This document shows positions 52,700-62,180 of a DNA stretch of 64,000 bases, piece by piece. The stretch lies in assembly GCF_001590835.1 (NCBI RefSeq), contig NZ_LTAQ01000070.1:31866-95865 (forward strand). Reading direction: 5' to 3'. A program made the translations under genes and the position numbers. The stretch's first letter is position 1. Every line of letters begins with the position of its first letter. The notes under the pieces were generated by a model. The model was not told the DNA's origin. It did not search any database and saw nothing but the letters and a program-made list of their open reading frames with translations. This DNA comes from Bacillus gaemokensis. GTDB lineage: Bacteria > Bacillota > Bacilli > Bacillales > Bacillaceae_G.

Positions 52700-53806
52700 C
52701 TATCCTCCTAAAACAATCTTTACTATATCGTCCGAATTACTTGCACACATTATAGCTAAAGCTTTATTAGACATATTTTTCACTTTACCTGAATTTGTTA
52801 AAAGTTTGGTCAGACATTCCGTAATTGTTTCAGATGAAACAGTTTCAGCTGTACCGATATTCCATGTTGCTCCAGCCTCTGCGACAGCCTTGGTTACTTC
52901 TATTTGATTTTGTGCAGTTGTAATTGTTATTGAAGGTAACCCAAGGAAACAGCGCTCCCATGTCGTTGTCCCACCAGCTCCTATCGCTAAATCTGCTTGT
53001 ACCATAAGCTTTTCTATATTCTCTATTTGACAATAATATGAAATGTTTGGAATGCCCTTGCAATAACATTGAATATCTTTCTTATTTGGATTTTGACTTC
53101 CTACCACTACATCTATTTTTAAAGCATCGTTATGCATATTTTGTATAGCTCTTAGTGTTTTAAATGTTTCATTTGTCGCATCGTGTCCACCAAAAAAAAT
53201 AAAAATACGTTCAATCTCACCCGTTCGTTTTCGTAAAGATTTCTTAGCATAATGAAACTCCGGGCGTAATATAGCGTATTTAGGCCCTAATTTCGCTAAA
53301 GAGTGCTCTGGTATTAAATCGTTATAGCGTACATTAAGATTATTGTGTAGATTTTGATCTAACAACAAATCACAGTCGTGCACTCGATCTGCAAGATCAT
53401 CAATCACCATAATCTTTCGTACAGTTTTTCTTAAAACAGTCTCCCACTTTTTATCTAATGCATAATGATCAACTATTAGCCAATCAAATTTTTGAATTTG
53501 CGACAAGATTTCATTGGTTTGTTGTGCATCGACAAACCAATGAAATTTTAGCCAATTCAAATAATTTCCATATAATGTACTTGAGAAATCTGTATTTTCC
53601 TTATTTGCATCTAATAAAAACACATGGAATCCCTTAGTTAAGATATATTGATGAAGATCACCCTGCAACTTACGACAAATGAAATATATTTGAGCCCCTT
53701 TATTCCGAAACTCCTGAGCAAGTGTTAAACAACGCATAATATGACCCGTTCCTATTTCAATAGATGAATCAGCACGAAAGACAATTTTTTTTTTATTTTC
53801 AAGCAA
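52700..53806 (-). CDS. spsG: SpsG/PseG-like UDP-sugar hydrolase (GT-B fold)
   Basis: 368 residues, TTG start at 53806 behind AAGGAGGGATCAAA. PseG signatures: KIVFRADSSIEIGTGHIMRC (residues about 7-26, the G-x-G-H-x-x-R loop with catalytic His), LIVDHYALDKKWE, FIFFGGHDATNET and DLAIGAGGTTTWERCFLGLP. PseG removes UDP from the diacetamido sugar before the PEP condensation. Upstream, 187 bases containing an IS200/IS605-like end separate it from spsF. Confidence 0.88.
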   Translation of the reverse strand: MLENKKKIVFRADSSIEIGTGHIMRCLTLAQEFRNKGAQIYFICRKLQGDLHQYILTKGFHVFLLDANKENTDFSSTLYGNYLNWLKFHWFVDAQQTNEILSQIQKFDWLIVDHYALDKKWETVLRKTVRKIMVIDDLADRVHDCDLLLDQNLHNNLNVRYNDLIPEHSLAKLGPKYAILRPEFHYAKKSLRKRTGEIERIFIFFGGHDATNETFKTLRAIQNMHNDALKIDVVVGSQNPNKKDIQCYCKGIPNISYYCQIENIEKLMVQADLAIGAGGTTTWERCFLGLPSITITTAQNQIEVTKAVAEAGATWNIGTAETVSSETITECLTKLLTNSGKVKNMSNKALAIMCASNSDDIVKIVLGG

Positions 53807-53839
53807 TTTGATCCCTCCTTGTTTAAGAAACTACAAATA

Positions 53840-53990
53840 TTAATTTATCTCGCTATTGCGGGCAGTAATATTCCCACCTCAAAATTCGGCGTAAGCAAAG
53901 AAGTTAGGTGAGAGATGACCCACCCGTAAAAGCCCAATTGGTGAAGGCTAATAATCAGTGGGGAAAAAAACTCCCACTGATTAAAGTTTT
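53840..53990 (+). mobile_element. Solo IS200/IS605-type end (about 150 bases, no transposase or tnpB)
   Basis: A block with CGGGCAGTAATATTCCCACC, GAAGTTAGGTGAGAGATGAC and GTAAAAGCCCAATTGGTGAA ends in the hairpin AATCAGTGGG/CCCACTGATT (53953-53982). This block is familiar from the right end and downstream (omega-RNA-encoding) part of Bacillus IS200/IS605 elements. No frame for TnpA or TnpB exists here, so it is a decayed copy or a non-autonomous (PATE-like) derivative, inserted between spsF and spsG without breaking either. From memory of such ends, not from a search. Confidence 0.55.
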
Positions 53991-53993
53991 ACT

Positions 53994-54968
53994 TTATAAT
54001 TTTGTCCCTCTATTTAGTTCGTCTACTAGCGATTGTTGATTTGTCCACTTCATCTTTACACGATTATTGATTTGCATGATTTCAGGATTTTTGTGAATGT
54101 ATTCTATTATTTGCTGAAAAAATATAGGCTCTGTTTTCACATCAAGATTTTTATAGAGTTCATTAAACATATCTAAATCTGGTTGTTCATCTAATGTTAA
54201 CCTCCAAGAAGGATAACAAAATTGAGTAGGGAGTTTTACGATATTGACTCGGAATAAATGAGGATTATTTATAAAATAAAATGGAAGATATTCTGTATAG
54301 CTTAAAGTTTTCGGGGTTTGTAGTAAGCGTTCTATTGCTTCTAATGTAAAAATATCTCCAGCCGTTCCAACAGGTAACGTACTTAGCTGCGCTTGAGTAT
54401 AATCCGCTCCACTTTTCAAGTGTTCCTCAAGTAAATACTTATTGATCTCCGGCGATACAACTGGACAATCTCCTGTAATCCGTATAACAATGTTTGCATT
54501 TTCTTGTTTAGCAGCTTTGAATATACGATCTGCAGTATTTTCTGGGTCACCTCTTACAATTTTAACTTTCCCATCTAAATCAAATTTTTCTAAAGGATCA
54601 TCTTGTGATATGTTTGAAGTGGCAAGTATGACTTGGTACCCTCCTGGAATAGACAATGAATTTACAAGACAACGTTCAATAGAGGGAACTCCGTATATTG
54701 GCAATATAGCTTTCAAAGGTAACCTTGTAGATTTTAATCGACAAAGTACAATAATTACTACCTTAGGGGGTTCTATAATATTTTTTGTTAATGGCGTTCC
54801 TGCTTGCAAATTATATAATGCTACTTGAGGTAATAATTTTTCAACTTCAAGCGGGGTCAATCCGTTTTCTACAATATTTGGTTTTATATCTATTTTACTA
54901 GTGGTAATGATTTCTCCTTTTCGAATATAAACTTTTGTTACTGCTCTTAGCATCTTTTCATTTAGCAA
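53994..54968 (-). CDS. spsF: SpsF-like cytidylyltransferase with N-terminal SAF domain
   Basis: 324 residues; TTG 54968, with AAGGAG some 11 bases before it, is the likely start. Residues about 8-68 are a SAF domain (VYIRKGEIITTSKIDIKP ... LQAGTPLTKNII), like the one at the end of SpsE. Residues about 70-300 are a nucleotidyltransferase of the CMP-sugar type: VLCRLKSTRLPLKAILPIYG, DPENTADRIFKAA, IVIRITGDCPVVSPEIN. It would activate the nine-carbon acid as the CMP-sugar. The fusion order SAF then transferase is noteworthy. Confidence 0.85.
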   Translation of the reverse strand: MLNEKMLRAVTKVYIRKGEIITTSKIDIKPNIVENGLTPLEVEKLLPQVALYNLQAGTPLTKNIIEPPKVVIIVLCRLKSTRLPLKAILPIYGVPSIERCLVNSLSIPGGYQVILATSNISQDDPLEKFDLDGKVKIVRGDPENTADRIFKAAKQENANIVIRITGDCPVVSPEINKYLLEEHLKSGADYTQAQLSTLPVGTAGDIFTLEAIERLLQTPKTLSYTEYLPFYFINNPHLFRVNIVKLPTQFCYPSWRLTLDEQPDLDMFNELYKNLDVKTEPIFFQQIIEYIHKNPEIMQINNRVKMKWTNQQSLVDELNRGTKL

Positions 54969-54995
54969 TTTTACTAAAACTCCTTTCAGTTAAAA

Positions 54996-56198
54996 TTAAG
55001 CAATTCTATAAAACAAAAGAACTTTTTTAACTGCGTTAATTACATCCCATACATCATCTTCTGTCATTTTAGGAAATAGAGGGAGAGTAATAATTTCTTC
55101 ATATAACTTTTCTGCTTGTGGACAAATCCCCTTTTCATAACCTAACTTTTGATAAAATGGATGTAAATGAACAGGTATATAATGAACATTCACACCAATA
55201 TTTTCTTTTTGTAGTGCCTCATAAACTTCTTTTCGATTACACTTCAATAATCTAGTATTTAAACGAATGATATAAAGGTGCCAACTTGAAAAAGTATTGT
55301 GTAATTGCTTTGGTATACTAATTTCAGATAGAGTACCAAATTCCATATTATAAATCTCAACATATTTCTTTCTTATTTTAATAAATGAATCTAATTTACT
55401 TAACTGTGATAAACCGAGAGCTGCTTGTATATCAGTCATTCGGTAGTTATAGCCTAAATATTGCATTTCATAATACCAAGGTCCTTGGTTTTCAAGGAGT
55501 CTTTTTGGATCTCTCTCAATCCCGTGAGTACGAAACTTGATAAGTTTTTCGTAAAATACAGAATTATTTGTTGTGATTATTCCACCCTCTCCTGTTGTAA
55601 TGTGTTTCACAGGATGAAAACTAAACATTGTCATATCACCAATTGAACCAATCTTTTGTTTTTTATATGTGGACCCTAATGCATGAGCTGCATCCTCAAT
55701 TACAATCAGATTATTTTCTTTTGCTATCTTTTTTATTGTATCTAATTCTACAGGTTGCCCTGTGAAGTGCACGGGTATAATAGCTTTTGTTTTACTTGTA
55801 ATCTTTTCCTCTATAGATTCAGTACTAATATTATAAGTTTCATAGTCTATATCAGCAAATACTGGTCTTCCACCCTGGTATAAAATACAATTTGCACTTG
55901 CTACAAATGTCATTGAAGTTGTAATTACTTCGTCTCCCTCTGAGATGCCCGCTGCATAACAGGCGGCATGTAAAGCTGCTGTACCATTCGCAAAAGAAAC
56001 AGCATATTTTGCTCCAACATATTGCGCTATCGCCTTCTCAAACTGTTGAATCGTTGGTCCTGTTGTTAAAAAGTCTCCTTTCAAAACATTTATGACTGAA
56101 TGAATGTCATGTTCATCAATTTGTTGCTGACCATAAGGCAGATATACTTCTCTAACAGGTTTTCCTCCATGTATCCCGAGAGCTTCTCCTCCCATCAT
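54996..56198 (-). CDS. spsC: SpsC/PseC-like nucleotide-sugar aminotransferase (DegT/DnrJ family)
   Basis: 400 residues, ATG 56198 overlapping the preceding SDR stop (ATGA). DegT family landmarks: FANGTAALHAACYAAGISEG, TTSMTFVASANCILYQGG, IEDAAHALGSTYKKQKIG and the PLP-lysine motif SFHPVKHITTGEGG (Lys about 190). PseC transfers an amino group from glutamate to C4 of the UDP-4-keto-6-deoxy sugar. All key residues are present. Fifth gene of the operon. Confidence 0.9.
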   Translation of the reverse strand: MMGGEALGIHGGKPVREVYLPYGQQQIDEHDIHSVINVLKGDFLTTGPTIQQFEKAIAQYVGAKYAVSFANGTAALHAACYAAGISEGDEVITTSMTFVASANCILYQGGRPVFADIDYETYNISTESIEEKITSKTKAIIPVHFTGQPVELDTIKKIAKENNLIVIEDAAHALGSTYKKQKIGSIGDMTMFSFHPVKHITTGEGGIITTNNSVFYEKLIKFRTHGIERDPKRLLENQGPWYYEMQYLGYNYRMTDIQAALGLSQLSKLDSFIKIRKKYVEIYNMEFGTLSEISIPKQLHNTFSSWHLYIIRLNTRLLKCNRKEVYEALQKENIGVNVHYIPVHLHPFYQKLGYEKGICPQAEKLYEEIITLPLFPKMTEDDVWDVINAVKKVLLFYRIA

Positions 56199-57157
56199 TC
56201 ATTCTCCTCAGAGTTAATTTTTATAGATTGAATCCACTCTTCCGTTTTTTTAAGCCCTTCCTCTAGGGAAATTTTCGGTTCCCAATTTAATATCTTTTTG
56301 GCTTGTTCATAATTACATAATAACTTTTGAATCTCACTTTGCGGATGGATATGAGGAACATGTTGAATACTTAATTTGTTTCCCGAAATTAATTCTGCTA
56401 ATTTATTAATTGATATATCTCTTCCTGTTCCTGCGTTAATAATATGACCATTTGCTTTTGCAGAATAACCAGCAGTCACAACAAAATTTGCACAGTCTTC
56501 AACAAATAAAAGATCTCTCGTTTGTGTTCCATCTCCATAAATATTTAGTTGTACATTATCTAGTTTATTATTTATGAAAATAGCGACAACTCCACCTTCG
56601 CCACCAGTTTTCTGAAATGGCCCATACGTATTAAATGGGCGAACAACTACAACAGGTAGTTTATAAGCGTAATAATAAGATAAAACCATGTTTTCAGCGG
56701 CGATTTTTGCTCCAGCATATGGAGAAGCTGGCTTAATTGGGTCTAATTCAGATATACCTTGTGGTTTAGTAGCTTTATCGTATACCATACAAGTACTCAT
56801 AAAAACCATTTTGACATTATACTTATAACATTGTTCTAACACATTAAATGTACCTACTGTATCATTTTCAAAGGTTGCCCTAGCATCATCTATACTATCC
56901 TGAACATTAATACTCGCTGCTAAGTGATAACAAATATCAAATGAATGCTCTTTAAATAATTGAGCCACTAACTTTTGATCTTTAATATCTCCTTTGATAC
57001 ATTGCCTCATGTTAAAATCATGTGCAAATTCAATAATATTTGTTGTGCTTGAATTTGCTAAATTATCTAGTATCCATACTTGATGGTTATCTTGCAATAG
57101 TTGCTTTACAACCCATCTACCAATAAAACCTGCACCACCAGTCACTAATACCTTCAT
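56195..57157 (-). CDS. NAD-dependent SDR epimerase/dehydratase
   Basis: 320 residues, ATG 57157 overlapping the dehydratase stop by four bases. Extended-SDR features: MKVLVTGGAGFIGRWVVKQL (Rossmann), Ser in VFMSTCMVYDK, catalytic Tyr-Lys in SPYAGAKIAAE, RPFNTYGPFQK and a sugar-binding DGTQTRDLLFVEDC. It belongs to the UDP-hexose epimerase/4,6-dehydratase group. In Gram-positive pseudaminic-acid synthesis two SDR enzymes are reported to do together what PseB does alone; this gene plus the next would fit that split. Exact reaction unproven. Confidence 0.82.
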   Translation of the reverse strand: MKVLVTGGAGFIGRWVVKQLLQDNHQVWILDNLANSSTTNIIEFAHDFNMRQCIKGDIKDQKLVAQLFKEHSFDICYHLAASINVQDSIDDARATFENDTVGTFNVLEQCYKYNVKMVFMSTCMVYDKATKPQGISELDPIKPASPYAGAKIAAENMVLSYYYAYKLPVVVVRPFNTYGPFQKTGGEGGVVAIFINNKLDNVQLNIYGDGTQTRDLLFVEDCANFVVTAGYSAKANGHIINAGTGRDISINKLAELISGNKLSIQHVPHIHPQSEIQKLLCNYEQAKKILNWEPKISLEEGLKKTEEWIQSIKINSEENE

Positions 57158-58179
57158 ACATGTCCTCCCCTTGATAGCAATTTTTGAGTTAATATTAGAT
57201 TTCTAAGATCCTCTTTCGAAATTGCATTTTGATGATCCGACCGGTAAAATCCCGGCTTTGCTCTTTTTACATTTTCATATAGATAATCTTTTTTTAATAG
57301 ACTTGGAATAATAAACATATCTGGTAATTCAAAAGCCTGCAAGGATTCATCATATGTCATGAGCTCTTCGTACATTTTTTCTCCAGGTTTTAATCCAATC
57401 TCCTCAATCTTGATGCTTGCCCTAGATAAACTATACAATTTAGTAACTTCCTCTATCATTACATCTGCTAAATCTTTTAATGAAATAACAGGCATTTTTA
57501 ATATGAAGGTTTCTCCTCCCTTTGCAATTTTCATTGCTTCAATTGTTAAAACTGTTGCCTGTTTTAATGTCATCATAAATCTACTCATACTAAGATCGGT
57601 AACAGTTATTTTTTGATTTTCTTTGATTTGATTTTCAAATAAAGGAATAACAGAACCTCTGGATCCCATAACATTACCAAAACGGACACTTGCAAATATT
57701 GTTTCACTTGAACCTTTTGAGTATTCTGCTGATGTAATAAGTCTTTCAGCAGTTAGCTTTGTTGCCCCATAATTATTTGTTGGTGAAATCGCTTTATCAG
57801 AACTTGTAAAAATCACTTTTTTTACTTTTTGTGCAATTGCTGCTTTTATTACATTTTGTGTTCCAAAAATATTAGTCAATACCGCTTCAAATGGGTTATA
57901 TTCACAAAATGAAACATGTTTCATCGCCGCAACATGGAACACATAATCAATATTTTCCATTGCACTATATAATCGGTCATAATTTCGAATATCTCCAATT
58001 AAATATCGGATGTTTGGATGAGTATTTCCGAATCTTTCTTGCAATAATAGTTGGTTGAATTCACTTCTACTAAAAATTCGTACAACCTTTGGGTTTTCAG
58101 CGAGAACAGAAGAAAGAATACTCTTTCCAATCGTACCTGTTCCACCAATAATTAAAACTTTTTTATTTGTGAAAAACAT
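57154..58179 (-). CDS. CapD/PseB-like UDP-GlcNAc 4,6-dehydratase
   Basis: 341 residues from ATG 58179 behind AAAGGAGGTATTTAGGTGT. Polysaccharide-biosynthesis (CapD) dehydratase: KVLIIGGTGTIGKSILSSVL, HVAAMKHVSFCEYNPFEA, TSSDKAISPTNNYGATKL (catalytic N-Y-G-A-T-K), SVRFGNVMGSRGSVIPLF and KPGEKMYEELMT. This family removes water from UDP-GlcNAc to give the 4-keto-6-deoxy sugar, the first step of nonulosonic acid synthesis. The B. subtilis counterpart in spore polysaccharide synthesis (SpsM) is of the same family. Confidence 0.88.
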   Translation of the reverse strand: MFFTNKKVLIIGGTGTIGKSILSSVLAENPKVVRIFSRSEFNQLLLQERFGNTHPNIRYLIGDIRNYDRLYSAMENIDYVFHVAAMKHVSFCEYNPFEAVLTNIFGTQNVIKAAIAQKVKKVIFTSSDKAISPTNNYGATKLTAERLITSAEYSKGSSETIFASVRFGNVMGSRGSVIPLFENQIKENQKITVTDLSMSRFMMTLKQATVLTIEAMKIAKGGETFILKMPVISLKDLADVMIEEVTKLYSLSRASIKIEEIGLKPGEKMYEELMTYDESLQAFELPDMFIIPSLLKKDYLYENVKRAKPGFYRSDHQNAISKEDLRNLILTQKLLSRGGHV

Positions 58180-58244
58180 ACACCTAAATACCTCCTTTTT
58201 ATAAAATAATTTCTAAAAATAATATATTAGAATGTTTTTAATTT

Positions 58245-59642
58245 TTACATACTTCGAGATAAATCTTGTAATTTTTGAGTAACTGTTGTTTGAGGATAAT
58301 TTTTCTGTATGAAATAATCCCTTAATTGTTTAGCAATTGTGGAATATGAAGAATCATATAAAACTTTTTCAATTGTGTGTATCATATTTTCAATAGAATG
58401 AGTCACAAGCCAACTTAATTCATCGTAATATTTATAATCTCTTTCCTCTGACTTAGATTTATAAACAACTACCGGTGTATCTAATAACATAGCCTCTAAT
58501 CCTACTGTTGAATTAGAGATAACTACAAGATCTGAATTAGAAATGACATCATAAATATTTACTTCAGTTGTAATATACTTGACATTAGGATATACCTTAC
58601 TTAAATGAATATATTCGCTTACTAAATTACGACCTTTTTCCCAAGGATGGGGCTTTATAATAACTGTAATATTTTTGTCTCTCATCAATTGTTTTGTTAA
58701 TTCAACATAAAATGGGGTTTTAAATGGCTGAGTTGCAATAAAGATTATTTTCTTAGAGGGATCTATATTTAGTTTCTTACAAAGTTCTTTTTTTCCTAAA
58801 TGCTTCTTGTCAAAGATATCATCATATCTTGGGTGTCCCATTATCTCGATTTGAGAATCAGCTCCACCTTTTTGAAAATACCACTCTCGTTCATACTCTC
58901 CATATACAATCTGTTTCGTAGCGAAAATTGGAAAAAAAGCTTCTTCTCCCATTATGGCCCCATGCTGAAGACAATAACTTGGAATCCCCTTACTTTTGGA
59001 GATAAGAGTAAGTACTCGGTTCGTTATATCTTCTGTTGTACCAACAATCACACTCGAGATATCATATTTTTCAAAAATAAAATATGCCATATTAATTTTT
59101 TCAATCATGATAGGAAGATCATTGAGTAATTTTGTTTGGAAAAATATATTAGAAAATAGCGGATGTTCTTTAAATGTTGAAAAGATTTTTTGAGCTTTTC
59201 CAATGAAAATATGAGAATTATTAGGAACTTTATTTGTATAATCTAGTGCACAAATCGTAGGAAGACCATAAAGTTCTTTCTTTTTTGCTCTTGTTAATAT
59301 TTTTGTATAATTAGGATTAAAATGAGAAAAATTACCTGCTGAAAAACGAAGATAATCAGTATTAAGCAATACTATTCCATCTGATCCCCCTTTTTTTGCC
59401 GTTTGCTCAAGCAAAGGCAACCATTTTTCAAATTCTGACTGTAATTGCATTTCTTCTATTGGCGCAACTGACAAATATTTATAAAAATCCTTTTTTTTCA
59501 TCTTCTTTTTAACATCTTCTTCTAAATATTGATAAAAATTACTTAATAAAGGTAAAGAAATATTATGATGTACTAACTTAGAAAAAATCTTTATATATTC
59601 TAAATTTAATAGCCAATAATTTTTCAAATAGACTTCACTCAA
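58245..59642 (-). CDS. spsB: SpsB-like GT-B glycosyltransferase
   Basis: 465 residues from TTG 59642 behind AGAGGGTGAAATC. N-terminal half without a known signature; C-terminal half has capsule/poly-glycosyl transferase features: YCLQHGAIMGEEAFFP, the VIIKPHPWEKGRN motif (K-P-H-P) and SNSDLVVISNSTVGLEAMLL. These resemble CDP-glycerol/teichoic-type polymerases, KDO and sialic-acid transferases, and B. subtilis SpsB. It is the natural candidate to transfer the CMP-nonulosonate or to build the polymer. Four bases follow the spsA stop. Confidence 0.75.
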   Translation of the reverse strand: MSEVYLKNYWLLNLEYIKIFSKLVHHNISLPLLSNFYQYLEEDVKKKMKKKDFYKYLSVAPIEEMQLQSEFEKWLPLLEQTAKKGGSDGIVLLNTDYLRFSAGNFSHFNPNYTKILTRAKKKELYGLPTICALDYTNKVPNNSHIFIGKAQKIFSTFKEHPLFSNIFFQTKLLNDLPIMIEKINMAYFIFEKYDISSVIVGTTEDITNRVLTLISKSKGIPSYCLQHGAIMGEEAFFPIFATKQIVYGEYEREWYFQKGGADSQIEIMGHPRYDDIFDKKHLGKKELCKKLNIDPSKKIIFIATQPFKTPFYVELTKQLMRDKNITVIIKPHPWEKGRNLVSEYIHLSKVYPNVKYITTEVNIYDVISNSDLVVISNSTVGLEAMLLDTPVVVYKSKSEERDYKYYDELSWLVTHSIENMIHTIEKVLYDSSYSTIAKQLRDYFIQKNYPQTTVTQKLQDLSRSM

Positions 59643-59646
59643 GATT

Positions 59647-60417
<771 letters not shown>

Positions 60418-60456
60418 TTATTCTCCTCCTTATCAATAAATACAGAACAGTTACGT

Positions 60457-60484
60457 TATTATATAAACAAAAAGGACTAACTGT
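60457..60484 (-). promoter_or_regulatory. Candidate SigK promoter of the sps-like operon
   Basis: Read on the minus strand: ACA (60484-60482), 16 bases, then TATATAATA (60465-60457), close to the SigK form CATA-n-n-n-TA with one mismatch, about 45 bases before the spsA start. Same spacing as the site at 49662. Inference. Confidence 0.35.
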
Positions 60485-60822
60485 TCCGATAATTATGAAA
60501 AATTTTTTTGTAAATATACTAAAAGATAAAGGAGATATCTTGTTTGTCCATGAATTTTTATTATTTTCCACGAAAGTCTATACCATATCTATGAAACTGT
60601 AATAAACTATTCAATCACAAAAATGAAATGTATAAATAGGTGATTCTAATCGTTTATTGAGGTTCACTTTAAAAACCTTGAGAAATAAGAACAACTAGCT
60701 CAAAAGCCAAGGATTTGATTACTAAAAGATATTAATTACATGACCTTTTATTAAATCCAATAACTTTTCACTTAGAATTGATAGTTATATCGGATTATTA
60801 TTATTTTAAAGAGGTGCTGATT
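60485..60822. other. Divergent intergenic region between spsA and its paralogue
   Basis: No gene. The promoter of the plus-strand glycosyltransferase must lie here; I could not choose one with confidence. AGGTT...AACCT (about 60659-60681) is a short inverted repeat. Confidence 0.35.
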
Positions 60823-62106
60823 TTGAAACCAAAAATTTCAATTATCCTTACTAGCTATAATAAACCTTCCTTAATTAATCAAGTGATTGAAAGCGTTCAA
60901 ATGCAAACATTTAAAGAGTGGGAACTTTTTATTATGGATGACAATTCTTGTCCAGATACTATAAAAATCATAAAAAGGTATTTAAATGACCCACGAATTT
61001 CGTATAGGAATAGTTTTATACAAAATAATGAGCGATATAAAACAACAAGATATGCAACACTTATCAATGAGGCACTCCCTTTAACATGCGGAGATTATAT
61101 TTGCTACTTAACGGATGATACTGTATACGTTCCAGATAGATTAGCAGAAATGTTATCTTTCTTAACAAAACGCCCAGACATAGATATAGTGTACTCTTCT
61201 CAGCACGTAAAATGTGTTAATTATGCACTACAACCTACTCATGAATATCTAAGAGCCGCTTCTAAAATTTTATATACGGCTGCAAATGTTGTAGATCACT
61301 GTTCAGTTATGCATACAAGAAGAATTTTATTAAAGGTTTATCAAAAATACGGTGAATACTGGGAGACTAATCCTCTATATTGGTTTAACGGTGATGCAAT
61401 ATTTTGGAAACGTTTAAATACATTTCAACCTTTTTATCCCCTTAATAAAGTGCTCGATATCACATACAAAACACCCTTTTCCTTTCAAAATCTATATAGC
61501 AATCTCCCTTCTAAAGATTTAAATGGTATTTTGCTCCGGAATTCACAAAATGAGATATTTTTAATTGATAATTATAAACGTAGATTCCTATCAAAAGAAA
61601 TGCTTTCTTATTTCAAATATAATCAAAATCTAATCACTTCTATCCCCGACCCATTTATTTACAAATACGAAGAAGATTTCCCTATAACTCTTTCAAGACC
61701 AATTCCAAATCTACGTGTTGTTCAAAATGAAAAAGGTGAGCTATTTTATATTGAAAATAATCAAAAACGTCCATTTATTAATACTATAGCATTTCGCAAA
61801 TTCAAATTTTCAGCTCAAGAAATTATTAAGGTATCACACTGTAATTTAGATAAATTACCAATTGGTCCACCTATATATCCAAAATTATCAAATTATACAA
61901 TTCTACCAGAAGGAAAAGTATTTACACATCATCAAAAATATTTCATTATGACAGATAGCATGCTTCACCCAATTGATAAAGATATTTTACAAAAACTTCA
62001 TTTATTAAAAAACTGCATACCGATTTCAAAAACCAGCTTATCATACTTTAAGATAGGTCCTCTTATCTCATCACGTCATTCTCACTTAACTGAGAATGAC
62101 AAGTGA
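60823..62106 (+). CDS. SpsA-like glycosyltransferase with three C-terminal tandem repeats
   Basis: 427 residues; TTG 60823 chosen for AAAGAGGTGCTGATT; an earlier in-frame TTG at 60778 lacks a site. Residues 1-235 are a family 2 transferase clearly paralogous to SpsA (ISIILTSYNKPSLINQVIES, CYLTDDTVYVPDRL, VVDHCSVMHTRRILL, FNGDAIFWKRLNTF). Residues about 245-420 are three repeats of about 55 residues with the pattern x-G-x-h-F-x-I-x-x-x-x-K-R-x-F ... F ... h-x-x-V-S ... h-P-x-x-x-P-I: NEIFLIDNYKRRFLSKEML, GELFYIENNQKRPFINTIAF, KYFIMTDSMLHPIDKDIL. The tail may bind polymer. Probably modifies the same spore-surface glycan. Confidence 0.8.
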   Translation: MKPKISIILTSYNKPSLINQVIESVQMQTFKEWELFIMDDNSCPDTIKIIKRYLNDPRISYRNSFIQNNERYKTTRYATLINEALPLTCGDYICYLTDDTVYVPDRLAEMLSFLTKRPDIDIVYSSQHVKCVNYALQPTHEYLRAASKILYTAANVVDHCSVMHTRRILLKVYQKYGEYWETNPLYWFNGDAIFWKRLNTFQPFYPLNKVLDITYKTPFSFQNLYSNLPSKDLNGILLRNSQNEIFLIDNYKRRFLSKEMLSYFKYNQNLITSIPDPFIYKYEEDFPITLSRPIPNLRVVQNEKGELFYIENNQKRPFINTIAFRKFKFSAQEIIKVSHCNLDKLPIGPPIYPKLSNYTILPEGKVFTHHQKYFIMTDSMLHPIDKDILQKLHLLKNCIPISKTSLSYFKIGPLISSRHSHLTENDK

Positions 62107-62180
62107 AAATAGCCCCAGGAAGGGATATAAAAACAAAAAAAGAATAACTAAATATCATGAGAAAATAAAATGGGGGCTAT

